Positions 26,061 to 35,047 of a stretch of 64,000 nucleotides of DNA are shown in pieces. Both the position numbers and the translations under genes were made by a program. Every line of letters begins with the position of its first letter. Within the stretch, counting starts at the first letter, position 1. Under the pieces are notes generated by a model, which saw nothing but the letters and a program-made list of their open reading frames with translations, had not been told where the DNA came from and did no database searches. Origin of the DNA: UMGS1590 sp900552455 (GTDB taxonomy: Bacteria; Bacillota; Peptococcia; Peptococcales; Peptococcaceae); contig OZ007004.1 of assembly GCA_963931105.1 (NCBI GenBank), positions 2,569,208 through 2,633,207 of the forward strand, given 5' to 3'.

Positions 26061-26745
26061 CTTCATCCACCTCCCAATCTGCATCGCCAAACGCCGTTTT
26101 GGACAGCTTCTTGGAAACCGGCTCATACAAAAGGGAATCCAGCTCCACGTTGTAGTAGCCATGATACAGCTCTGCCAGGATGTCGTTTACAATCACACGA
26201 CACACATCAATGATCCTGGCCTTGCTCTGGCAGGCCAACTTGTATTTCTGGTAGCGGCAGAAATACTCCGGCTTCGGGTCCTGCTTTTTGCCGTTCTCCT
26301 GCATAAGAATGTCCACTGCGTCAAGCTCATCCTCACCCGTGCAGTACTCCAGCACGTCCAGAAGTGTCGGAAAGCTCCGCTCATCATAAGGGGCTTCTTC
26401 CACCAACAGGCCGATGCAGGAGGCCAGCAGGAGTTTTGTCATCTCCCGGTCTGTCTCCGTCAGCGCCTGAAAGACCGCTTTTTCCTTTGGAATGATCCGT
26501 TCCTCGATAAAATCCATCACATCGCCCCTGTGCAGCAGGCGCAGGGAATCCATGCACAGTGCCGGGGTCAGATAGTAATCGGTATCTTCTTCCTCATCGT
26601 CAAAAAAGTAGGGTTCCGGTTTTGTCTTGTTTTTCTTTTTCATGCGGCTGCGAATCCGAGAGCATACATCTTCCGCACAGACAAAGCACAGATAGGCCGC
26701 ATCAAACACCAGAATCGCCTTAACGGCTGTCTTAAAAATCTTCAT
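26041..26745 (-). CDS. Conserved ICE protein, unknown function
   Basis: The 234-aa protein has one N-terminal hydrophobic segment (AVKAILVFDAAYLCFVCA). A Lys-rich stretch (RMKKKNKTKPEPYFF), an acidic patch (DDEEEDTDYY) and a helical C-terminal domain with a Cys pair (YFCRYQKYKLACQSKARI) follow. It may be anchored to the membrane with a cytoplasmic body. It overlaps topB downstream and the Cys-rich ORF upstream by 4 nt. I do not recognise a domain; its place in the operon suggests a part in DNA processing or transfer. Confidence 0.7.
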   Translation of the reverse strand: MKIFKTAVKAILVFDAAYLCFVCAEDVCSRIRSRMKKKNKTKPEPYFFDDEEEDTDYYLTPALCMDSLRLLHRGDVMDFIEERIIPKEKAVFQALTETDREMTKLLLASCIGLLVEEAPYDERSFPTLLDVLEYCTGEDELDAVDILMQENGKKQDPKPEYFCRYQKYKLACQSKARIIDVCRVIVNDILAELYHGYYNVELDSLLYEPVSKKLSKTAFGDADWEVDEDALSDC

Positions 26746-26936
26746 TTCGATTTTCTCCTTTCATTGAGCCAGCGGGTCATTTCCCGATGGCAGAAGCCCA
26801 CACAGGGCTGACCATAGTTCCCGCAGCCATAACAGGGGTGGCTTTTGGGTAAAGAGGGAGGACGGGAAGTCACCTTCCCGCCCTCCGGCCTGCGTGTCAT
26901 CATGGATTCATAAGGGCTGTCGGTGAACCGGGTCAT
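26742..26936 (-). CDS. Small cysteine-cluster protein (CD1871A-like)
   Basis: A 64-aa protein with a compact metal-binding cluster: CYGCGNYGQPC followed by FCHREMTRW. The four cysteines and one histidine lie within 20 residues and probably hold zinc. It resembles CXXC-motif proteins of C. difficile conjugative transposons. Both ends overlap neighbours by 4 nt (ATGA), so it is part of the coupled operon. Function unknown; it could be a DNA- or protein-binding adaptor. Confidence 0.75.
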   Translation of the reverse strand: MTRFTDSPYESMMTRRPEGGKVTSRPPSLPKSHPCYGCGNYGQPCVGFCHREMTRWLNERRKSK

Positions 26937-28192
26937 TTCACCGGGGTCTCACTTTCCTCGTCGCCGCCCCCACCGGCGTCCGGGTCATCTTCATCGGGTT
27001 CCCCATCTTCGGTCTCCCAGATTTCATCTTCCCCGGTATCATCCGCATCCTCGCTGTCCTCACCATAGTCGTAATCGTCCAGATCGTCATTGCCCTTGGT
27101 TTTCGGCTTATTCTTCACCAGCTTGAAATAGGCAAAGGCTCCGCCGCCGCCCACCAGGGCCAGGACCAGCAGAAGGACTGCCGGGTTCAGGCCGGAGGAT
27201 TCCTCTGCCTCCGGCTCGGTTTCCTCCTGTTCGGGTGTTTCCGTTTCCTCCGGCTCCGGTTCCGGGCCGACACACGCGGTCATGTCCTGGGCGCACAGTT
27301 CACAGTCCATGTTGACCGCCCCGGCCTGGCACCGCTCCGTGCAGGAGCAAGCCGCAGGCTGGGTCTCGCCGTCCTCCGTCAGCGCCATCAGATCGGCCTC
27401 GTCCACCTGGTTCAAAAAGTGGACCGTTTCCTCGCCGTCATCATCCCGATCAATAATCAAGTAAAACACGTTGCCGTTTTTGCTTTCCACCGTGATGAAC
27501 TGCTTGCCCGCCTGGCTGCTGCTCCCAATGTCGTCGATCAGCGTCAGGTTGCCGTCCGGGGTCAGGGCGCTGCCGCCCGAAAAGCCGCCGAACAGTTCCA
27601 GCAGGGCGGCGGTTTCTTCTTCCGTGAGAGAAAGGGAGAAGCTGCCGTCCCCACCGACAGTTTCGCTGACGGTCAGGTAATCGCCGCAGACGTAGCCCTC
27701 GCGCTCCGGGAGCCGGATTTTGTACCAGCCGCCCTCCGTGCCGATCACCTCAACCTGTGTGCCATTGGGCAGCTGGGTGATGGCCGGGTTCTCGGTCCCA
27801 GCGCCGGTACGGACATTTAAGTTGCTGCCTCCGGTCGTTACCGTGCCGGTCTGGCTGGCCGCACTGCCGTCAGCATCGCCGGAAGTGATCTGGACGCCGT
27901 TTTCAGTGGCGGTGATATTCAGCTTGCCCAGCAGCTCCGAGAGGATGGCGGCGGTGTCCACGCTGGCCTCGGTTTCCTCTGTATCCGATTCAGGAGCATC
28001 TTCCTCTGTGGTATCTTCGGGAGACAGGTCGCTGTCCGTCCCCGGCGCGTCAAACTCAATGCCGCCGGTAGTGGGGATGCTCTCCGCCGCCTCCGGGTCC
28101 GTGCCAGCCGCCAGTGCAGACATAGAAAAAGCCGGGATGGCAAGCATCACGGCCAGCAGGCAGCTGAAAATGCGGGTTTTAATCGTTCTCAT
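26933..28192 (-). CDS. Secreted, membrane-anchored SH3 protein (CD1107-like, DUF4366)
   Basis: The 419-aa protein has a signal peptide (residues 1-29, ending SALAAG), an acidic low-complexity region and a bacterial SH3 domain near residues 118-185 (SNLNVRTGAG; WYKIRLPEREGYVCGDY). A Cys-rich stretch (CSCTERC...CELC) comes next. A C-terminal membrane helix (PAVLLLVLALVGGGGAFAYF) and an acidic cytoplasmic tail finish it. This is the CD1107 mobile-element layout. It probably sits on the outer face of the membrane and binds cell wall as part of the mating channel. GGAAAGGAGG precedes ATG 28192. Confidence 0.88.
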   Translation of the reverse strand: MRTIKTRIFSCLLAVMLAIPAFSMSALAAGTDPEAAESIPTTGGIEFDAPGTDSDLSPEDTTEEDAPESDTEETEASVDTAAILSELLGKLNITATENGVQITSGDADGSAASQTGTVTTGGSNLNVRTGAGTENPAITQLPNGTQVEVIGTEGGWYKIRLPEREGYVCGDYLTVSETVGGDGSFSLSLTEEETAALLELFGGFSGGSALTPDGNLTLIDDIGSSSQAGKQFITVESKNGNVFYLIIDRDDDGEETVHFLNQVDEADLMALTEDGETQPAACSCTERCQAGAVNMDCELCAQDMTACVGPEPEPEETETPEQEETEPEAEESSGLNPAVLLLVLALVGGGGAFAYFKLVKNKPKTKGNDDLDDYDYGEDSEDADDTGEDEIWETEDGEPDEDDPDAGGGGDEESETPVK

Positions 28193-28421
28193 GGGAATCT
28201 TCCTCCTTTCCGGTCAGGGCAGACGCATCGGTTTTGGACGCCTGGATGAGAGCGGCCAGCTGTTCCGGCGTCATGCCCATGCTGCGGACCATGCCCACAA
28301 TATCCAGGTTCTCCAGTTCGGTGATCTGCTTGTCGATTTCATTGTTGCGGGCGCGCAGGACAGCGATCTTCTCATCGTTTTTGCCGCGCTCGGCCCGCAG
28401 CCGGTTGATTTTGCTGCTCAT
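28179..28421 (-). CDS. DUF4315-like coiled-coil protein
   Basis: An 80-aa protein from ATG 28421 (AAAGGAG upstream). It begins MSSKINRLRAERGKNDEKIA and has a clear heptad pattern, then MVRSMGMTPEQLAALIQ. It matches the small DUF4315 family found between the NlpC/P60 and SH3 genes of Tn1549-like elements. The stop overlaps the SH3 gene start by 14 nt. It may hold two transfer proteins together through its coiled coil. Confidence 0.85.
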   Translation of the reverse strand: MSSKINRLRAERGKNDEKIAVLRARNNEIDKQITELENLDIVGMVRSMGMTPEQLAALIQASKTDASALTGKEEDSHEND

Positions 28422-28440
28422 AGGTAAACACTCCTTTCTG

Positions 28441-30174
28441 TCAGGGCAGTCTGCCAAAGGTATAGAAATGGCTCTGCCAGTAGCTTGTGTTGATGTTTGC
28501 GTAAGAGATGGGGTCTCCGCAGTGGATCATCATCCCGTCGCCCACATAGATGCCGACATGGGAGGCCCCTGCGGTGTCGTAGGTCCCCTGGAAGAAAATC
28601 AGGTCGCCGGGCCTTGCGTTGGCGGAGGACACCGGGGTGCAGATGTTCAGAAGCCCGTTAGCGGTCAGCCGCCCCACATCCCAGCCGGAATGATTGATGA
28701 CCCAGCTGACAAAGCCGGAACAGTCAAAGCTGGTGGAAGGACTGGAACCGCCCCACACATAGGGGAATCCCAGATACTTTTCCGCCTCTGCCAGCATAGC
28801 GGCAAACTGTTCATCCTCCAGGGCTTCGGGCGGTACGTCATAGTCCAGGTAATCCTCACGCCCTGCGGCATTGGGATATTCGCTCTGGGGGAACAGGTCC
28901 GGCCGGTTGCCCTGGGTGGCGATATACACGGCATACATGGATACCTTATCTTCATCCATGATGTAGACCGGCAGGTGGGACAGGTCGAAGTTTTCCAGGG
29001 TCACATAGCAGATATAGTAGTCATAGGGGACTTCCACCTCGTAGTCATATTCCTCGGTCGTGGTCTCCCCGGTCTCCGGGTCAGCGACTTCGCGGGTGCC
29101 GGTCCGGGTCTCGGTGCGGTAGCGTGTCTCCACCACCACCTCCTCGGTGAGAATGTACTGGCGCTCAAAAAGCATATCCAGGGTTCTCTGGACCTCGGTA
29201 AGCGTCCATTCCCCCTCATGGTAGGCAGTCAGGATGGAGATCAGCACATAGGGGTCATGCCCGATCTCGTCCAGGTCAAAGTGGTATTCATCGTAATCGT
29301 GGGTACTTTCATAGCTGTCCAGATAGTTTTGCAGCTCCGCCTCCTTTGCGGCGTAGGCGGCTTCTGCCCCCAGCATATCCTCATCTCTGGACGGAAACGT
29401 GGAGCCGGTCACGCCGGAGCCAATGCTCTGTGCCATCATGGAACAGGAGGAAATGGTATTCATCAACAGGCAGACCATGAAAAAGAGGACCAGCACGATA
29501 CCGGCCCCTTTCTTGTGGCGCATCACATACGCGCCCGTCTGTTTCACCTTGTCCTTCACAGTCTGAGCCGCCCGCCCGGCCTTTTGCGCCGCACCGGTGG
29601 CAGTCCCGGCTGTCTGGCTGGCGTGTTTGGCGGCGGCGTACTGTTTCTTGATGGCCCGCTTTTGCTGCCAGCGGGAAAAAGGATTGCTGGCAAGCTGGGG
29701 ATTCTCCCGCAACGATTTGTGGTACAGGGCGTTGATATTGGCTTTTTCCAACCGTTTCTCGGCCTGAGCGGCTTTGCGGTAAGGCTTCAGCTTGTGGGAG
29801 CGATAGCCCTCCCGGACCAGACGCGCCCCGGTCTCCACCACTTCCTCGGACTTGTGGGCGCTCTCCACGCCCACGTTATCGTCCTCAGATTCCCGGATTT
29901 CCTGATGGATTTTGCCCGCCACCGTATTGGCAGGGGCATCCCGCAGGGTATGGGACAGCTTGGAGGGTGGTTTTTTCTTGTCCTCCAGCACTAACTTTGT
30001 GGTCACTTTTCCGGTCTCCGGGTCCACTTCGGCCCGTTTGACCTTCTTTTTTGGAATTTTGGCCTGCGCCTGATCTGCTTTGGCGGCGGCCTTGTCCGCC
30101 TTGCGGATGGGCTTTTCCAGTGCCGGGTCAGCCCGTTCTTCCTCGGTGAAGCGCAGGCGCGGCTCCTTATTCAA
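28441..30174 (-). CDS. NlpC/P60 peptidoglycan hydrolase of the transfer apparatus (CD1108-like)
   Basis: The 577-aa protein has a long basic cytoplasmic N-terminus, one membrane helix near residues 221-240 (GIVLVLFFMVCLLMNTISS) and an outside domain. It ends in NlpC/P60 with catalytic Cys in SFDCSGFVSW (near 484) and His in ASHVGIYVGDG (near 539). It should cut peptidoglycan locally so that the secretion channel can cross the wall, as VirB1/Orf14-type proteins do. The start is TTG 30174, overlapping the previous stop by 8 nt; the nearby ATG is followed at once by a stop in its own frame. Confidence 0.9.
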   Translation of the reverse strand: MNKEPRLRFTEEERADPALEKPIRKADKAAAKADQAQAKIPKKKVKRAEVDPETGKVTTKLVLEDKKKPPSKLSHTLRDAPANTVAGKIHQEIRESEDDNVGVESAHKSEEVVETGARLVREGYRSHKLKPYRKAAQAEKRLEKANINALYHKSLRENPQLASNPFSRWQQKRAIKKQYAAAKHASQTAGTATGAAQKAGRAAQTVKDKVKQTGAYVMRHKKGAGIVLVLFFMVCLLMNTISSCSMMAQSIGSGVTGSTFPSRDEDMLGAEAAYAAKEAELQNYLDSYESTHDYDEYHFDLDEIGHDPYVLISILTAYHEGEWTLTEVQRTLDMLFERQYILTEEVVVETRYRTETRTGTREVADPETGETTTEEYDYEVEVPYDYYICYVTLENFDLSHLPVYIMDEDKVSMYAVYIATQGNRPDLFPQSEYPNAAGREDYLDYDVPPEALEDEQFAAMLAEAEKYLGFPYVWGGSSPSTSFDCSGFVSWVINHSGWDVGRLTANGLLNICTPVSSANARPGDLIFFQGTYDTAGASHVGIYVGDGMMIHCGDPISYANINTSYWQSHFYTFGRLP

Positions 30175-30535
30175 ACCATTCCCCCATCATGAGGGAGGCC
30201 ATCATACTGCCCAGCTCTGCATAAACAGCCAATCCGACCGGGTCTGCAAACCGGCACTCCGTCAGGCAGGCATAGAGCTGGGCGGTCACATCCGCCAGGA
30301 TCTGTACTTCCGTGCCTTCCAGCACCAGGCCGCGCTGGGTTCTGACTGCACACAAAAGCTCCACCAGACGGAGTAAACCGATTTGGCCGGTCTCACTCAA
30401 CTCCGCCGCCTGGTCCGCCGCTGTGCGGCACTCACTGACGGCATCTGCCATCACCGTGAGCAGCTGGCTGCGCTGGGTCTCCATCGCCCGGTCAAAAAAC
30501 ATCATGTGATCGTTGTTCAAAATAGCGGGTTTCAT
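30167..30535 (-). CDS. Conserved helical ICE protein, unknown function
   Basis: A 122-aa, mostly helical protein (MKPAILNNDHMMFFDRAMET; LRLVELLCAVRTQRGLVLEG; SMMASLMMGEWFE). AAAGGAGG precedes ATG 30535. It lies 17 nt after virB4 and overlaps the NlpC/P60 gene. The position between VirB4 and the wall hydrolase is constant in this ICE family. No catalytic motif is visible; it may be a structural or regulatory factor of the secretion system. Confidence 0.72.
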   Translation of the reverse strand: MKPAILNNDHMMFFDRAMETQRSQLLTVMADAVSECRTAADQAAELSETGQIGLLRLVELLCAVRTQRGLVLEGTEVQILADVTAQLYACLTECRFADPVGLAVYAELGSMMASLMMGEWFE

Positions 30536-30552
30536 TGTAAATGTTCCTCCTT

Positions 30553-32997
30553 TCATTCCTGCGCCAAGTCCTGGGGCTTGGTTGTCATGATCCGATAGAG
30601 TTCCGTATTCTTCGGGAAGTGATCCACGAAGGGGAGAATGATGCTGCCATAGAACAGCAGGCCCTCGCCCTCACTGGAATGGGTCACATAGGACAGCTGA
30701 TGTGGGGAGATGCCCAGCTGTTTGGCGAGAATCTGCCGGTCGCCGCCTGCCTGGTTGAGCATATACACGAAGTCGGAGTTCTCGAAGATGTTCTCCACTT
30801 CGCGGCTGGAAAGCAGGTCCTTCACGTTCTGCGTGATGCCGGTCGGGATGCCGCCCCATTTTCTAAACCGTTTCCAAATCTCCACCGTATAGGCGGCGGT
30901 CTGTTCCTCTTTTAAGAGCAGGTGCATCTCGTCAATGTAGTAGCGGGTAGACTTGTGGGCCGCCCGGTTGATGGTGACACGGTTCCAGACCTGATCCTGA
31001 ACTACCAGCATCCCGATTTTCTTGAGCTGTTTCCCCAACTCCTTAATGTCGTAGCAGATGATGCGGTTCTGGATATTCACGTTGGTCCGGTGGTTGAACA
31101 CGTTGAGGGAGCCGGTGACATAGATTTCCAGCGCCGTGGCGATGTACTGGGCCTCCTTCTCATCCTGGGAACGCAGGAGGTTATACAGGTCCTCCAAAAT
31201 CGGCATATTTTCCGGGCGCGGGTCGTTCAGATAATCGTTGTAGACCAGCCGCACACAGCGGTCGATGATTGTTTTCTGGACCGGCTGCAAACCCTCCTTG
31301 CCGCCCACGATCAGCTCGCACAGGGACAAAATGAAATCGGATTTCAGCGACAGCGGACTTTCATCGTCCGAGTAGTCCAGGTTCAGGTCCATCGGATTGA
31401 TATAGTGCGGACTGGTAGGACTGATGCGAATAACCTGCCCGTGTAGCCGCTCCACCAGCGGGGCATATTCGGCCTCAGGATCACAAATGATGACGTCATC
31501 GGCGGTGAGCAGAAAGCAGTTGGCGATCTCGCGTTTCGCCGAAAAACTCTTCCCGGACCCAGGTGTACCGAGTATCAGCCCGTTAGGATTCTTCAAAAGT
31601 TTCCGGTCTACCATGATGAGGTTGCTGGACAGGGCATTGATGCCGTAGTACAGTGCCTCCTTGCCGGTCTGGAATAATTCCTGGGTCGTGAACGGCACGA
31701 AGATGGCTGTGGAGCTGGTAGTCAGCCCCCGTTGAATCTCGATCTGGTTCAGGCCCAGCGGCAGGCTGCTCATCAGCCCTTCCTCCTGCTGGAAGTCCAG
31801 CCGGGTCAGCTGACAGTTGTACTTCTGGGCGATGGAACTGGCCTGGAAGATGTTATTGTCCAGCTGGCGCGGGGTGTCGGCAGTGTTCAGCACCAGGAAG
31901 GTGACAAGGAACATTCGCTCGTTGCGGGATTGCAGGTCCTGCAGGAGCTTTTTCGCCTCGTTGCCGTAGGTCGCCAGATCGGACGGAATGATGTCCATGT
32001 CGTATCCGGCACGGACGGCTTTTTTCTGTTCCTCGATCTTGCTACGGTCCAGGTCAGTGATTTTCCGCTTCACCGTCTTGATGGCCTTTACCTGGTCCAC
32101 CGACTGGATGTGCAGACTCACGATCAGGCTGGATTCCATGTCGAGAAAATCCGCCAGCATCCTGTCGTTGAGTTCCGGGGCCAGAATCTGTACGAAACTG
32201 ACCGCGCCATGTTTTTTCCCCATCTGGAACTGCTTTCCGGTACGGAAGGCAAAGGAACTGGGAGCGATGAAGTCTTTGGTAGAGAGGCCGGAGGGAGCCA
32301 GCCATTCCCACTCAAAGCGGAAAGGGACCTGCTCATCCATGTGGAAGATAGCGTGGAGCTGGGCCAGCCTGGCCTTGCCGTCCAGCGGCTCGGCGGATAC
32401 CCCCAGCCGTTTGAAGTTGTTGAGAACGTCTGTCTCAATCCGTTCCAGCCGGGGCTTGGCTGCCCGAAGGCTGTCCGCCTCGATACTGAATGTCAGGTAC
32501 TTGGTTTTAATCAGGCCGTTGTTGCCTTTTGCCAGCTGGTTCTGGAGCATCTGACTGTACTCCGCCCGGATGGGGTCGAAGTCATCGCCCTGCATGGGAA
32601 TCTGGATGCTGCTGGCGAAGGTCTCCTTGGAGGCCACCAGATTGAGAAAAGACAGCTGAAAGTGAATGGAGCTGTCAAAATAATTGAGGAAATCACACCA
32701 GCCCTCGAAGATCGCAGTTTTATCCTCATTTTGGCTGAGCTGGTAGTTGATGTCCTGGAACTGAACAGTTTTGGTATAGCGGCCATCCGCCACCTTGCAG
32801 ATGCCGTCCGGCCACATCCGCTCATAAGGGATGCTGTCCTGAGCCGATTTTTCCTTTTTATCCGTGCGGTTGGCGCGGGCGATAGCCGCCTCGATCTGCT
32901 TTCTGTCGGCGCGGGACAGCTTATGTTTTCTTTTCACCGGCGTCGGCCCGCTTGCTTTATCGGCCTGCCGATGGTTCTTTTCCGTGAACAATGTCAT
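30553..32997 (-). CDS. VirB4-like type IV secretion ATPase
   Basis: This 814-aa ATPase has Walker A GTPGSGKSFS near residue 477, Walker B YYIDEMHLLL near 684 and the family marker LNQAGGDRQILAKQLG near the C-terminus. It powers pilus assembly and substrate passage at the membrane. ATG 32997 has AAGGAGGTGT upstream and lies inside the end of the PrgI gene (41-nt overlap). The longer frame to 33138 is a shadow. Its length and neighbours (PrgI, TrbL) fit Tn1549-type systems. Confidence 0.95.
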   Translation of the reverse strand: MTLFTEKNHRQADKASGPTPVKRKHKLSRADRKQIEAAIARANRTDKKEKSAQDSIPYERMWPDGICKVADGRYTKTVQFQDINYQLSQNEDKTAIFEGWCDFLNYFDSSIHFQLSFLNLVASKETFASSIQIPMQGDDFDPIRAEYSQMLQNQLAKGNNGLIKTKYLTFSIEADSLRAAKPRLERIETDVLNNFKRLGVSAEPLDGKARLAQLHAIFHMDEQVPFRFEWEWLAPSGLSTKDFIAPSSFAFRTGKQFQMGKKHGAVSFVQILAPELNDRMLADFLDMESSLIVSLHIQSVDQVKAIKTVKRKITDLDRSKIEEQKKAVRAGYDMDIIPSDLATYGNEAKKLLQDLQSRNERMFLVTFLVLNTADTPRQLDNNIFQASSIAQKYNCQLTRLDFQQEEGLMSSLPLGLNQIEIQRGLTTSSTAIFVPFTTQELFQTGKEALYYGINALSSNLIMVDRKLLKNPNGLILGTPGSGKSFSAKREIANCFLLTADDVIICDPEAEYAPLVERLHGQVIRISPTSPHYINPMDLNLDYSDDESPLSLKSDFILSLCELIVGGKEGLQPVQKTIIDRCVRLVYNDYLNDPRPENMPILEDLYNLLRSQDEKEAQYIATALEIYVTGSLNVFNHRTNVNIQNRIICYDIKELGKQLKKIGMLVVQDQVWNRVTINRAAHKSTRYYIDEMHLLLKEEQTAAYTVEIWKRFRKWGGIPTGITQNVKDLLSSREVENIFENSDFVYMLNQAGGDRQILAKQLGISPHQLSYVTHSSEGEGLLFYGSIILPFVDHFPKNTELYRIMTTKPQDLAQE

Positions 32998-33343
32998 ACA
33001 CCTCCTTGTCGAGTTTCTCCTGCCGTTCCAGCACGGCGTAGAAGTTATTGGTCCGGTACGGGCGCTCCTTGGGCCGGATAATGGCCACCCGGATGATGTT
33101 GGCGAGAATCTTTTCCAGGGGCTGACCGTGTTTTTCATACATGGCCAGCAGGAAGAAAGGCAGCATGACGAGCATCATACACATGGCCGCCACGCTGTTC
33201 CCGACAGGTCCCCGGAGCAAAAAGAAAAGCGGCACGCCGATAAGCGCCCCGCCGCCGAAGCAGACCAGCTGCCTCTTGGTCAGATTGAAAGCGACTTTGG
33301 TTTTGACTTTCGTCAGGTCTTTGGGTACGGGTACATAAGCCAT
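32957..33343 (-). CDS. PrgI/VirB3-like membrane protein
   Basis: A 128-aa protein starting MAYVPVPKDLTKVKTKVAFN, with two close membrane helices (LVCFGGGALIGVPLFFLL and VAAMCMMLVMLPFFLLAMY) and a cytoplasmic tail. This is the PrgI family, the Gram-positive VirB3 equivalent that always accompanies VirB4. GAAGGAGG precedes ATG 33343. The 3' end overlaps virB4 by 41 nt. Confidence 0.92.
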   Translation of the reverse strand: MAYVPVPKDLTKVKTKVAFNLTKRQLVCFGGGALIGVPLFFLLRGPVGNSVAAMCMMLVMLPFFLLAMYEKHGQPLEKILANIIRVAIIRPKERPYRTNNFYAVLERQEKLDKEVYDIVHGKEPSAGR

Positions 33344-33365
33344 TTTCGGGTTCCTCCTTCCTGAA

Positions 33366-34235
33366 TTAGTGCGCCTGGAATACTGCTTTTGATAGGCTGC
33401 CGGTCTTGAAAAGCGTAAAACACAAAAGCACCGTGTAGCCCACGCAGGTCCAGATGGCCATGATGATGTCGTCCTCGGTAGCAATACCCTGTACCAGTAC
33501 GGCGTAGATCGCCACGCACACGATGATGAGAAACGCCTGGAATCCCAGGGCGAACAGGGAGCGCAGGTAGTTCTGTCCCATGCCGCCCCATTCCTTGCCC
33601 ATCATGGTGGCCATCGGAATCGGCGCAACGGATGTGACAAGGTAAATCTCGATCATACGGCCATAAATCACAATAAAGATACAGATATACAGCGCCCACA
33701 TGGTAATGCCGATAAACAGGCTCTGTACCCACAGACCGAACAGCGGTCCCAGGTCCATTTCCATGAGCCTGGTCTCCATGTCCGCCATAACGGTGGAGAT
33801 GTCGATGGAGGCGTCCGAGCCGATGATCCCCGCCGCCTGCGCCACGACGCTCTGGGCCACATCGAACACACCCATGACGATATTCCAGGTGTTGGTGACG
33901 ATGAGGATAGCAGCAGCGCTCTTGAACACCCATTTGAAGAACATCCAGGTGTCCACGTCATGCAGGTTGTTCTTCTCCACAATGAGCTGGATCAGCTCCA
34001 GGGTCATCACAAAAGCCAGGATTGCCCCGGCAATGGGGATGATGATGGTCTCGGAAAGGTTCTGGATCATGTTAAAAATGCTGCCGTTCCATCCCTGGGG
34101 CGTCTGGCCCACCTGTACGGAGATGTCCGCCACCTGCTGGTTGACAGAATCGAACATCCCGGAAAGGTTGCTCATGATGCCGCCCACCAGCATCTCTTTC
34201 AGCCAGTCTGTAAGCGCGTTGATTAAGAAATCCAT
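33366..34235 (-). CDS. TrbL/VirB6-like channel protein
   Basis: The 289-aa protein begins with an amphipathic start (MDFLINALTDWLKEMLVGGI), followed by about six membrane helices, for example TIIIPIAGAILAFVMTLELI and ALGFQAFLIIVCVAIYAVLV. VTSVAPIPMATMMGKEWGGM is the conserved central loop of TrbL/VirB6 proteins. It should form the inner-membrane part of the secretion channel. A stem-loop lies between it and the Maff2 gene. Confidence 0.9.
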   Translation of the reverse strand: MDFLINALTDWLKEMLVGGIMSNLSGMFDSVNQQVADISVQVGQTPQGWNGSIFNMIQNLSETIIIPIAGAILAFVMTLELIQLIVEKNNLHDVDTWMFFKWVFKSAAAILIVTNTWNIVMGVFDVAQSVVAQAAGIIGSDASIDISTVMADMETRLMEMDLGPLFGLWVQSLFIGITMWALYICIFIVIYGRMIEIYLVTSVAPIPMATMMGKEWGGMGQNYLRSLFALGFQAFLIIVCVAIYAVLVQGIATEDDIIMAIWTCVGYTVLLCFTLFKTGSLSKAVFQAH

Positions 34236-34255
34236 ACGGTGTGTCCCTCCTTTCA

Positions 34256-34285
34256 GGAGGATGCCGCCTTACGGCGGCACCCTCC
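34256..34285. other. Stem-loop between pilin-like and TrbL genes
   Basis: GGAGG and GCCGCC arms pair with GGCGGC and CCTCC around a TTAC loop (34256-34285). No T-run follows, so it is more likely an RNA processing or stability element separating a highly expressed small pilin message from the rest of the operon. Confidence 0.5.
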
Positions 34286-34311
34286 GGGGATTTCTGATCG
34301 CGTAACAGAGA

Positions 34312-34527
34312 TTAGCCAAACAGGCCGGAGAGCAGGGGAACCAGGGTGATGCCGATGAGGGCGACACCGCCGCCCGCCATGAGCTGCTTCATGCCCTGAC
34401 TCTTGGCACCCGGATTATCGTTGCCATATCCTTCCAGCAGGTTGATGGCACCCCAGATGCCCAGACCAGCGCCCAGGGCAACAACGAGGGTCTGAAGAAC
34501 GGTAACAGCAGAGTTGAAAAATTCCAT
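34312..34527 (-). CDS. Maff2-like small membrane protein (putative VirB2-type pilin)
   Basis: A 71-aa protein with two membrane helices (VLQTLVVALGAGLGIWGAINL and LMAGGGVALIGITLVPLLSG) around a short polar loop. This is the Maff2 family of Tn1549-like elements and the VirB2 pilin shape. It lies directly before TrbL and after TraG, as expected. Flanking stem-loops on both sides (34256-34285 and 34585-34629) would allow separate processing of its message. Confidence 0.88.
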   Translation of the reverse strand: MEFFNSAVTVLQTLVVALGAGLGIWGAINLLEGYGNDNPGAKSQGMKQLMAGGGVALIGITLVPLLSGLFG

Positions 34528-34584
34528 AAATGATACTTAGCCGGAATCTTGTTTTGGTTTAGTCATGTTTCATAGGCATACAAA

Positions 34585-34629
34585 AGCCGGAACAATCCGC
34601 CGCCCGGTTTCCGGGGGCTGATTCCGGCT
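34585..34629. other. Stem-loop in the traG-maff2 gap
   Basis: AGCCGGAA (34585-34592) pairs with TTCCGGCT (34622-34629), and an inner CCCGG/CCGGG helix shortens the loop. Otherwise the 211-bp gap holds only short frames without good ribosome sites. It is probably an RNA structure upstream of the pilin-like gene. Confidence 0.5.
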
Positions 34630-34738
34630 GTCCTCCTTTTTTCATTATTTTTTTGTGATTGTCCGCTTTGTACGCCAATGGCCCCATACAGGGCAGTTGC
34701 GGCGAATAGATAAAATCACTCCTTTCTTCAGCGGAACA

Positions 34739-34981
34739 TCATGCTTCGCCCGAAACGTCTACTTCGTACACGTCGCAGACCTCATCGGGCTTCAGTTTCA
34801 GCCGGGTAGACAAAAACTTTTCTATATCGAAAGCGTTCTTCGGGTCCGCATCGGCTGTGTATTTGTAATTGGGGTGTTTGGTGATGTCGTACTTGTCCGA
34901 TAGGAAAGGACGCACACCGCGCAGCTGGAGGATGCACTTGCCGCCGTCCATGACGGCCAGCTCATCCTGGCTCATCAGTTC
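34739..34981 (-). pseudogene. traG: TraG/VirD4 coupling protein, C-terminal fragment
   Basis: Eighty-one codons (from GAA at 34981: ELMSQDELAVMDGGKCILQL; RPFLSDKYDITKHPNYKY) form the C-terminus of a VirD4-type coupling ATPase, which hands the relaxase-DNA complex to the secretion channel. Upstream of GGC-AAA at 34982-34987 the frame meets a TGA inside element B. The preceding part of the protein lies at 48,153-48,782 and ends SLNYQKLGK, which continues exactly into this fragment. The gene is therefore interrupted by an insertion; it is not decayed. Confidence 0.9.
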
Positions 34982-34984
34982 TTT
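34980..34984. other. Left junction of element B (attachment site)
   Basis: TCTTT (plus strand; AAAGA in traG sense) occurs here and at 48202-48206. TraG sequence lies on the outer side of each copy. Recombination within this block would rejoin traG in frame. Confidence 0.7.
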
Positions 34985-35047
34985 GCCACAATGTCAAGTG
35001 ATGAATTAAAAAAATCTATTCGTCTCACCGCATGGTTGTTCCATCCA

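Noticed and set aside
24210..29994. Long plus-strand frames of 607 and 586 codons (24,210-26,033 and 28,234-29,994)
   Set aside because: Antisense shadows of topB and the NlpC/P60 gene; composition-driven, with no recognisable motif.
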